The notes under the pieces were generated by a model. The model did no database searches. It was not told where the DNA came from and was given only the letters and a program-made list of their open reading frames with translations. A stretch of 64,000 bases of DNA from Drosophila persimilis. Its lineage: Eukaryota > Arthropoda > Insecta > Diptera > Drosophilidae. Position numbers and translations under genes: made by a program. This document shows, one piece after another, positions 53,940 to 64,000 of this stretch. The first letter of the stretch is position 1, and every line of letters begins with the position of its first letter. The DNA lies in NCBI RefSeq assembly GCF_003286085.1, contig NW_020825288.1, forward strand, positions 11,098,001 through 11,162,000. Direction: 5' to 3'.

Positions 53940-53975
53940 GATCTGCCAGGGTATCTAAGGCTTCGGCTTTCGGGC
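53940..53975. repeat. Short dispersed repeat shared with 25715
   Basis: The 17-mer GATCTGCCAGGGTATCT occurs at 53940 and at 25715, and in both places CGGCTTTCG follows within about 15 bases. This suggests fragments of the same dispersed element. Confidence 0.45.
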
Positions 53976-56900
53976 CCGGCTTTCTTGTTTTTATTGTGTT
54001 TGTTTTCGTTTTCGGTTTGGTTTATTTTGACACCCAAACTGATATCTTCAATTGGATTCAAAACTGAATTAATTGAATTGCATTAAAGCGGTTTCCGTGA
54101 TTTGTGGCTGCGTTGATAGCAGGCAGCCTCTCCCAACCCTTCTCTAAATCTGCATAATAGAAAGATAATAATTGACGTTTGTAAAGGCTGCTTAAATGGA
54201 AATGCGTCTTAGTTGAGGATTCCGAAAAATGAACAACACAAATTGCTGAATTTTGCTTTTTCTTTGTGTGCTGCAGCGATGGTGGCGTGGAGATTGTCAT
54301 GGAAGATGGTAGGAGAATTAATTATAATGTTCGTTGAAATGAAAGTTTTTTCCCCATTCTGCCGCATTTTTTTTGTATTCTTTGCGCTTAATAAAGCGGA
54401 AGGAAGCGCAAAACTTTTATTCACAAAGATTTCCACCGCATGGAAAAACTTTTAATTCCGCTAATGTCGATTTTGAGATGGCGAAAACTTACCGAGATCG
54501 GGAATATGCGTGCGTGGGGCGTTTGGGTTGTGGATTGGAATTGGGATGGGGATGGGGATGGGAGAAACATGTTCCCCCTAAGTTTCCATTAAGCCGCATC
54601 AGGCATATGCTCTCGAGGAGGGTGTGGGTCGCAGGAAAAAATATTTCCCCTAAGACGGCTTAACTATGAAAATGAGAATAAAAGCAAAGCCGAAGAAAAG
54701 TTCAATCTGGAATGTCTGTCAACAACGATGACAGTCAAATATTCAAGTTTCGTTTAATAGGAAATAAATGAGGAAAAAGGACAAACAAATAATGGGATGA
54801 TTTGTATTAATAAGTACATTTATAAAAGAAGAATGGTTTTAATTTGAACAAAAGATGGCACAAATGGGCTTCTCTTTCTTAATCAAAAATATGGGTACAA
54901 TGCTTGCGGAGTCTCTAAAAGAATATTCCACTGTAAAGCGATCAAGAGACTAACAAAAACTCCAATATACCATATGCTGTTGTAAAAATATAAATAGTCG
55001 AAGTTTTTCACACAGACTGAATTCAATTTGTATATTTCCATAAATTCTTTGAATTGCCAGGGAATATGCTATATAAATATATATATGAATGGACACTTTT
55101 ATAGTTTGCTGACATTTGATGGCTCTTGAAGGACGCCCCCGCGTTCGCCACCGCTCTCTCTACATTTCAGTTTCGCTGGCGCTGGATGGGACTATTATAA
55201 ACATTTTCCCACATCCGCCCATGTACTCCTCTATCCATCCATGCAGCTGCTATTCGAGCAAATAATAAAAAAAAGTCCAACGCTGTCGTAGGCATTTCCT
55301 GAAGTATGCAAATCGATTTCAACGCTTCCCCATTGCAGGCGTGTGGCAAACTGCGAATTGCCGGCGATTGTGATAAATAAATAAAAAACAAAGAGCATCA
55401 AAATGCTTTGATAACACATACAAAATTCAAGGATTTGCATTTCGCCAGGGAAGTGTCAGACAACCCAGGTCGGAGGAGCTGGAGGACCAAGAACTCTAGT
55501 TTCTTGCGTGGCAATTATAAATTATTTACATTTCTAAATGTTATCATATCAATGTGAGAGTTGGCCTGTTGTCCCCAGGGCTCTGTCACTGACTCTCAGT
55601 CCCGTGCGCCCTTAACTGGTGCCCCTCCTGCTTGTAGCTGGCCAGCACGCAAAGTTCATTTAGATGCATGCCCCCAGATACCCGAAGACCCCAACCCACT
55701 GCCCATTGCCCACTTTTAGGCAAATTGCTGGAAATTATTGTAGGCCGCAGAGGCAGAGCAAATCGCCAACTGCTTGAGTCGGAAATTAAAAGCAACGTTT
55801 GAGCTGCTCCCTCGCACCAGACCCTACTCGTATCTGGGTAAATGAATCAAGTCCAACCAGGCTGACACCCAAAACGCTTAGCCCTGGCTATAAATTCAAT
55901 TTGTTGGCTGGATGCCTCGAGTCAGCTCTCAGCTCTGGTCTGCTCCGCTCTGCCCTGCTCGTTGATGTTCCCTTCTGTTTCGCCCCGGACACGTGCTAAT
56001 GCACAAACCTGGAAGTCATTTGTCTTTCTCTGCTGCGCGTTTATCACATTTTATCAATTGTCCAAAGGTATCCGTTGCTCAATCAGTCGTCCTTCCAGTC
56101 AGGCAGCCAGACAGTCAGTCAGCGGGTCGACACACTCCCTCCTAATAGATAAATAGGCACAGTCCTCGGTCCTCAACTGACAGACATTTGTATGCGGCAC
56201 CGCACAATTAATGACAAATTTCGAATTTGCCAATCTGTAATTACATCACAACTTAAAGTTGTTTGGCCTCTTCTTTATTGTGGTGTGGTTTATAAGTGGG
56301 GCAGAGCAGCAGGGCTGGAGCATCGAGTAACGTCTTCTTCGAACTGTTTCATGAGATGGTTAGAGAGAAAAGTGTGACAGAATGAGTTTAAGGATTTATC
56401 GTCCAAGTCTAGGGTCTTATGGGATATTGAAACCCAGACATGGAAATTATGAGCTTTTACCGAAGACTATACAATTCTCAATATGTTGCATGGGGTATCA
56501 AAAAGATGTTCTAAGGCCGGGTTTCGTAATGCTTTGGGCAGCTGAATCGCTCCCCAGAATCCTCCCAACAATATGCTCAATCTTTGGCGAGGCGCAGAAA
56601 ATAATTACTTTTCGGTCCCCAGAACAACAAAATACAGAATCTTTGTGTAGCTTCTTTCCCAAGAAGAGTGTTTAGCTAGGTAATTTATAGCGGTACCATC
56701 TCCCCTATAAGTAAGCGAATGTAATCTGAAAGTGTCACATTCCCAATGATTGATCTCCGTCTGAAGGATTTAAGTATGATTTCAACCTGCCGCAGCTCTC
56801 GCTGCTTAACCCTCGGTTAATGTCATTTTGCAGCCCTAGTTTTTATTTGGAATTATATTGCTGCGGTTGGCTGCCTCATTTGTCGGTGGAGTTGTGGATG

Positions 56901-58348
56901 AGGAGGAGTGACAAAGGCCGGCGCCAAAATCAAATGAGTTGGCAACGACGCAGCCTCAGCTTCAGCCCTCCCCTCCGTTCGCGCGTTCCCCTGGGAGGCA
57001 TGAATTTGAGTTATGACTGGAGCGGAACTTTTACGGGCAACCGTAAATTTTTGGAGTCGCCGTTGACGCTGACGCTGGCACTGGCTTAATATTCACACCT
57101 TTCGTTGATGGAAGTTGGAACGGGGCGGGAGATGGCCAAGTTATTTATGCGCACGCATTACGGCTGATAGTGATGGGGGGATAGGCTGGAAGTATGAGTT
57201 AGGGGAAGGCCCTTTTGCTGGCTGATTGCTGATGGGTCATGGTTTATTATTTACTTTGTTGTCTGCCTGGCCTGGCCCCAATCCCAGTCCCAGACCAAGT
57301 CGCAGTCGCAGACGCACTCCAAGTTCGTGCCCCACTTCCTGCTGTTATTGTAATTGAAAGGTATAAATAACATTAGGCTAACAGCAAATAAATTTATGTT
57401 GTTTATGCTCTCTATATATCTGTGAGTGTGCCTGGGGACTTCCCTTTTGACCTTTGGCGCTGCCAGGACTCCTCTGCCCGGTAAGCACTCTTCACGGCTG
57501 TTGCGTGCCGGGCTAATCGCTCATGGGCCCATCAAGGACCGGCACGCGGTCGACTCATCATCTTTTATCAATTTATTGGCATTTTCCATGCCCCACAGCC
57601 ACAGCCGCACCGGTACAATGTTATTTATTATTTACACTACACATTGATTACTATTATTACTAATATTATTATTTGTGGTAAGACCCCGACCACCCACTTT
57701 ACGCAAGTCCCGCTCGCTTATCAAATTTTGGGCTGGTTACTGCTGCCCTGTGCATTTTTCGGATGATTTTTGTCCATTTGGCCCCAGTCCCATGTTATTT
57801 ATGAACTCCCGATGTTTGCTACGGCCTCAAGGTATTTTTCAAATAATAAATATTCCTTTTGGTTTTGCTTCTCTTGCTGTTTATCCTATGATTTGACTAA
57901 TAGCAGAAGGGTATACTTCTTTTATAAGGTATTGTGGAACCGAAGATATTGGAATATCCTGATATACATATGTAAGCAGAAGCTGGAGAGGAAATCAAAT
58001 TAATCCTGCAAAAGTTTATACCAAAATCAATTTATACCTAAATCGACAGGTAACACAATTCTGAATATTCTTGATTATTATTCTGAAGTAGATTTAAGAT
58101 ATCATATGCGAATATCCTGACCTAACCAAGTCAACAGATGAATTTGCTTAGGAATCAAAATTCATTTTGGAGCCCCGCCTGCATGTAGGGTATCTGAGTC
58201 CCGAATGGAATTTTCCTTTCCTTTTTCGGTTTTTATCTCTCTTATCTCCTTTGAATATAAACATTTTTTATTTATTGCGTTTTTTTATAATTGAATTTGA
58301 ATAATACATAGACACAACACTTGGCCAAAAAGGCGACTGGCTTCGAGA

Positions 58349-58351
<3 letters not shown>

Positions 58352-58382
<31 letters not shown>
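58352..58382. repeat. (CTGT)n microsatellite
   Basis: About seven CTGT units, with TCCGTTC-type variants following. Confidence 0.9.
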
Positions 58383-58383
<1 letters not shown>

Positions 58384-59916
58384 CGTTCTTCCGTTCGTCG
58401 GGCTATATGTCGCTAGGTTTTTCCTATGAGAGTATGTCTGTCTGTTGCTTTGTGGGTTATTAAATTATTGTTGCTTTTTCTTTCATTTGTTGCTGCTGCT
58501 GCTGCTGCTATGGGTGGGGCTGGACTGGGAGCCAGACAGGCATGCAAATACAATAAATGTATTTAAAATTGACAAATGGTTAGCAGCATTTGTTGCTGGC
58601 ATTGCTGTTAGCTTTGTTAAGATTTATGTTCAGGCAAACAAATATACACAAACACACGAGTACGAGTCTATGCAATTGCATAAATTAAGCAAAAATCAAT
58701 TGAGCGAGTGTGAGATTAGAAATAAAGTAACTCTTTAGGATTTCCATTTCCTCATGAATTTCATTTGCAAAACTTAAACTAGATGTTGGATTTAATTCTT
58801 TGGCAATTAGTAATGTTTTTCTGTCAAATTGATAGAGCCCACTCGAAGGCTTTCACAGAAATGATTCAACACTTTTCCTATTTACAACTTCTTGTTTCCA
58901 TAATCTTTAAGTAGGCATCCCTTCTCTAACATTTAGGCTTAGATGATTGACATTCTTTGGCTTATACTTTTAACAAATAGAATTTCCGCCCCATAATTGG
59001 CATTGGAAATATTTTTACTTCCATTTATTTGGATTGTTTAAACATTCATGATCCCTTAATTAGCTTTCTGAGCTCGAACAGACAGAGACACTAAAATCAG
59101 CTTAACTGCCACGTAGCCTCTCTCCTGTTGCCTGCCCCTCCTGTCCCTCCTGCGCTTCTGAGCTCTTTCTATTAAATATGTATTCGAGAGGTAGGTTGAT
59201 GCGGATGCCACCTTATGGGACGGGACGGGACGGGATGGGATGGAAGGCCATGTGTGTGTGTGCCGCCGATTGCATTTGTTTTTGCGGTTATGCGTGTGCG
59301 AGTTGTGTCCACTACCACCACCACAGTAGAGAAGTGGAGTCCACTAAACGGCTATTAGTTCAACTTCTCCGTAGGTGGCTGGTTGGTTGTGCGTGTTTGG
59401 GTTAGTGTGTGTGCCCCGACAGGCTCATGGAAAATGCATGACCAACGACTAGACGATGGAGAGCACTCTCGACGGTTAATGACTCGTCCCCATGGAGTCC
59501 AAAGTGATTGTGGCTAATCAGCGTTGACCAAAGAACAGGTTCTCTGTGCAGACTTCCTTCTGTTCCAAATCCAATGGGATCTCAGTTTGTGGACCATTAA
59601 AATTAATCACGAAAAGTGACGAAAAGTTTTGTATATACGGGAGATACCTGCGGACAATGTGTTAATTAATCGACGACTGGCGTCGTGTGCATGTTTGATG
59701 CCAACTAAAGATTTGTAAGCAACACTTTAACTGCTACTTCCCGCGGGAGTTGTGTCTGGCATCTGGCATGAGGAGGATCCTTTGTGGGACAGGCATCTTT
59801 CAGGAGACCAACGAAACCCAGGAACAAGGGAAGTGGTCATGCAAGTGGAAAACGTGACGTACACACACACACAGCCCTTCGAATGGATGGTGATGGTGAT
59901 GGTGCTGTGCAGTGGA

Positions 59917-59949
59917 ATTGGGGTTGGGGTTGGGGTTGGGGTTGGGGTT
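59917..59949. repeat. (GGGTTG)n repeat
   Basis: Five to six GGGTTG units, G-rich on the plus strand. Confidence 0.85.
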
Positions 59950-62758
59950 TTCGGCCGAGCCTGCTAACCACAATTTAGCTGAGGAGAAAAGGTTAGTATG
60001 TTAAGCATTGATGTTCTCGCTGACGATGTGCAAACGTCGATGAATGAAACTGCAACCATGGCAGCCCTCGCACTGCCAGCCACTCCTACTGCTACTGTTC
60101 CGCCCATCTATCCGGCGTTCGGACCATCCTCGATCCATCCGTCCTGTCTTTCAGGGCGTCCATCCGCCGCCTGGTGCCTGGTGCCTGGTGCCGCTGCAGG
60201 GTGTTTGCTATTGACTGGTCCGCGCACTCATCCATCGCTAAATGAGGTACGCTCGTAATGAGTTACGCAAAATGCATTCGTAGTTCTCCTCCTTTTGAAT
60301 CATCCCGGGCCCAAAATGTTCGCAGCTCCGGCAGGGCTGAATGTATGTATTTTGTATGCCTCTGTGTTGTGGCCGTTTGTGTGGGAGTGCGGGCGTGTGG
60401 GCTGGAGATGGACCTGGTGCTGTTCCATTGGAAATTGTCGGGGCATTTGCCTTGATTATATGCGATTCAAAATCCGGCAGTTATCCTTAGGATACATCTG
60501 CGCGTCCTAATTGAAATCGTTCCTGTCTGGTGCTGGTCATTTGCGGTTGAGGTAAACAGTATTCAGACTCTGCGGAAGCGTGCAGCTGAATCATTGGGCA
60601 GTCTGGTTTAAACCTTTTCCATTGAAATTCAGGGTTCGATTTACATAGCTGAACTCGTATAATTATGCAGTACTTATACCTGCCCAGGCATACATCAATC
60701 ATCTGTCCTTTTAGCCACCTGAAACAATAGCCAGCTATTAGATCTTTATAGTTTTTTAATAGCTGTTAATATGTGCTCTCCAACCACGCCCCTGTGTGTG
60801 TCTATCCTGACGACCGTGTAACATCTGTCATTTATGTTGTAATTATGGTTTTTATTACCTTTCGACCATCGTTCACCAACGGACCCGATTACCTAACTCC
60901 TCTCTATAGACATCGACACACACACACACAAACACACATGGTACATGGTACATGGTGGATGGCAGTGACAGGGTCGGTGGGGCGTAAACCGAATTGGTAT
61001 TGGTATTGGTATTGGCACTGAGCGCTTTTCCGCCATTTAAGCACAGCCATACATACACTTGGGATACACTTACGAGTGGCTACGAGCTTCAGCAGCAGGA
61101 GCAAGAGCATCAGTCAAATATTTTGGACCTTTTCAAACCTGTCTAAGTACGGGGGACATTAGGTTCGTTTGCTTCTGGTGGTGGTCGTTCATCTGGTATT
61201 GGCCACTTGCTTTAAATTGTAAATCCCTGGCACAGCAGCCAGTCGAAGTCAAATGTCATTTGACAGCAGCATCCAGCATCCAGCATCCAACAGCCAACAG
61301 CCAGCAGAGCCAGCAAAGTTCTTCCAGCCATCCAAGTGGCACCCAGAAGAGTCCAGTCCATAGCTGCTTCAGCTGCTGTCCCTGTGTGTCACTCGACTTC
61401 TGTGCGAGTGTGTGTCTGTCTGCGTAATTGATTCGTGTTAACTCTTGACTGGCAATAGACGAGCATGCCAAGCAAATGCGGCTCGCAGTCATCCTCCCAG
61501 CTCCTAGCTCTCAGTGGGTCCACGTCCTCTATTCCCTCACCATGTGGAGACGAATCGGGTGGCTGTCTTTGTGCGGGACACATTTGCTGTCATAGATCAT
61601 GCACTTGGTTAAATCAAAAATTCTTGATGTCAACTTTCGTTTTAGCACACGATTGGCAGCAGTCAATGGCTGGTCTGGGTCTGGGTCTGGCTCTGGCCCT
61701 CCACTCGGTGTTCTCTTTTGGCATTTGTAATTTGAATTTTATTACGTGAAACCTCTAAGCATCGTTTAATTACATTAAACTGATAAAAGCCGAGAACACG
61801 AGAGTACAGAGCCGCGCTAAACTATTCAGCAGCATTCCCTGGAGCATCTGTAAAATATTCATGAATTTGTATTAAGTGCCGCGACCTAACCCAGTTTATG
61901 CCAACGAGAACGCAAAAATATGCAGTTTCCTTTTGAGCTTTCCTCCTGCCTTTGGCAACTTTTGCAACTTCAGATATACCTCCTCCTATCCCTCGTTTGG
62001 TTTCATTTTTTTTTTGGGTTTTCATTTTCTATTTATGGGTCTGTTTGTGCGTTTTATTTTACGATTCGGCTTACCTGGCTTGTCTACCCCTGCCCCACGT
62101 CACTGGGCAAAGGAAGAGGAGAGAGAAGGCTGCTTGCAACGGAATATGGTAACTAACGATGATTGAACGCTTTCGGTTGGTTGATTTTGTCGCGCAGATA
62201 CAAAAACCTGGCACCGGAGTTGACACCTTGAACGCCCCTCTCAACGGGGGAAGTACGAGTGCGCCGCCTTGCGTTCCTCGTTCCTTGCGCCACATGCCAC
62301 ATGCCACATGCCAAGGCATACAATTTGCTAAAGCTTCAGCCTCTGTCGTTGCTGTTGACGACTGCTGGCTGAAGCCTTTCCATACGCACACCCCCAACCC
62401 CAACCCCAATCCCACCGCCACCGCCACCCTCACTCCCACACTGGGGCAGACAGACACACACATACACATGCTGCAGTTGGGGAAAGTTTTGCATGCATTT
62501 GGCGCATTTAAAGGATTAACGTCATAAGCTTTGGCGCTACACACGCGATGACAGATGAATTTTACACAGCTGCCAGTCCATGGCATGTGTATGTGTTGTG
62601 CTCGTGTGTGTGTGTCAGTGTGTTTGAGTGTGTGTCTGTTAAGTCTTTATGCTTGTGGTATGTTTTTTGATGCTCGACTTGCTTGCCACTGCCACTGCTG
62701 CTGCTGATGCTGCGGCTCCCTCTATATCCGCTTCTGTGCTGCATTCCGTCAACGCGTT

Positions 62759-62803
62759 GTATACCCCGGTAATCGCGCGAAGAGCAAGGGTATATTGTAT
62801 TCG
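62759..62803. mobile_element. Fragment of a DINE-like dispersed element
   Basis: TATACCCCGGTAATCGCGCG, then GAAGAGCAAGGGTATATTG. The TATACCC ... GGGTATA inverted pair resembles the subterminal hairpin at the start of the two larger elements in this window, but the loop differs. Only the terminal part seems to be present. Confidence 0.4.
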
Positions 62804-64000
62804 AAGAAATCTATCCAGGATGCCAGTACGGGAGCTGTCTAGGCGGGTATGCTATGGTCGGAAGCGGTCTTACTTGTTCGAATTGCAAACAGGTCTAAGT
62901 GCGATTGCTATGCGCTGTCTGTAGCCAAGAAGTGGGGTGGGTGGACGAGCTCCCATTCTGTTTGAATCTTACTGGAGCGAGGGTTTCGGCCTGGCAGTCT
63001 GTCATCAATCAATAAGATTAAATGTCAGCATAGCTCAAGTCCTCCCACTGTACTTGATGTCTTCAAAAATTGTATAAATAAGTTATAATTTATATGGACA
63101 ATATTTTGCGTTAAATGCCTAACGATGATTCATCGGATAATCAATACCGAATTCCTATTCATTAGGTTTGGATTTTATTTAGTTTGAAATCAAAGACCTG
63201 TACGATGCTGGACAGGCATTGTAATGGAATTTCGCGGTATCCGATTTTCAATGATCGGAAGTCAACTATCTATCATTATTTCCAAACAACTTTAACTCGG
63301 TAATTAGGTAGCATATTCACTTCTTAGAAATGATCGAAAAATAATTTTGCAAGCTATTATTCCAAGGCTTGTGCTAATATTTCATACATCCATCCATTCA
63401 TGCATCCGCTATCCCCAGGGCGAAAGTCAACTAGTTGTGCAAATATTTTGCAATCATTCATTTGGCACAAGGCTATCATTTTTATGTTTAAATATTTCAT
63501 TTTATTTAAATCGAATACGGTTTTATTTAAATCGAAGGTACGTCTACTTTTATAAATACATGTACACAAGTTCTTTTTGCCACACAAATTTGGAGTCATT
63601 TGGAGCATTTTTACGGGAATTTGGTTTTTGGCAACAGCAAATGTTTTTTCGTCATCTACTGTGACTGGGGCTATGTTTCTGCTCCTGCTGCTCCTGCTGC
63701 TCCTGCTGCTGCTATTTGATGATTTAGCGGGTGCAATCAAAATGATGTGTATAACAAATTTACGGTTATTTATGCATACAAAAATTGCACGGCAATTAAC
63801 TTTTGTGTGGGTGGTACTCCTGGTGCTCCCCCATGCCACCGAATGCTCTCCGAGATTTCTCGTGTTGATAAAAAATGCAACTGACTGGATGGCCATATAT
63901 AAAATAGCCATGTTGCATATTGACGACCTCCCCCACACTCTCTACTCTCGACTCTCCCAGCCATGCTGAACAAATAGCCGTGTGGCAGCCGCAGTGGCAG

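Larger units (their letters stand above)
51060..64000. other. Thirteen-kilobase right-hand region without a supported gene
   Basis: 51.06-51.2 kb would be the promoter side of the astacin gene. Beyond that I find no frame with domain content or codon bias. It contains (TC)n at 52040-52060, GA-rich DNA at 53430-53470, (CTGT)n at 58352-58382, (GGGTTG)n at 59917-59949, a CTG/CTCCTG run near 63680-63715, and a DINE-like fragment at 62759. The plus frame at 63577-63969 is driven by a CTG repeat (a leucine run) and I do not accept it as a gene. Part of the region could be introns of a gene extending off the right edge. Confidence 0.5.

Noticed and set aside
62071..62586. 171-codon minus frame
   Set aside because: Spans GGGGTT/GTGTGT simple repeats, with no domain or bias.
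63577..63969. 130-codon plus frame with a leucine run, looking like a signal peptide
   Set aside because: The leucine run is a CTG/CTCCTG microsatellite and the rest has no coding bias.

Overview
This is animal nuclear DNA from a fruit fly, most likely an obscura-group Drosophila. The genes have short introns with GT/AG borders (about 55 to 100 bp) next to much larger ones, AATAAA poly(A) signals and Drosophila-style start contexts. The intergenic DNA is rich in CA, CAG and GGN simple repeats. There are two copies of a DINE-1/SGM-type dispersed element. Cytological positions recalled from memory for the odorant-binding pair and for Rm62 (both in region 83 of D. melanogaster) suggest Muller element E. 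No chromosome or species label is visible in the sequence.

Layout. 1-12 kb is almost gene-free, apart from a putative small minus-strand coding exon (1959-2099) next to three diverged tandem copies of a ~142 bp unit. 12.2-16.1 kb holds two tandem minus-strand odorant-binding protein genes, the OS-F-like Obp83a (12273-13007) and the OS-E-like Obp83b (15503-16043). 16.9-17.8 kb and 26.9-27.7 kb are two same-orientation DINE-1-like elements in a gene desert. At 31.1 kb lies an intronless, diverged akirin reading frame that looks like a retrocopy. 31.9-41.6 kb has no convincing gene.

41.6-51.1 kb is the gene-dense part. Rm62, a p68/DDX5-type DEAD-box helicase on the minus strand, has five coding exons and two alternative 5' coding exons. 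Next on the plus strand come a small frame-disrupted reading frame (48606-48867), the SmG spliceosomal protein gene with a possible alternative last exon, and a tiny two-exon reading frame (49737-49903). A minus-strand secreted astacin metalloprotease gene (49993-51059) converges on them. 51.1-64 kb has no gene I can support.

How the genes relate. The window is a set of neighbours, not an operon-like system. The two Obp genes are a duplicate pair expected to act together in antennal sensilla. Rm62 and SmG are housekeeping RNA-processing genes arranged head to head over about 0.7 kb with the small disrupted frame between them. The most unusual items are the akirin copy, the phase-matched extra exon after SmG, the polyglutamine run in the Obp83a leader, and the small spliced or broken frames around SmG.
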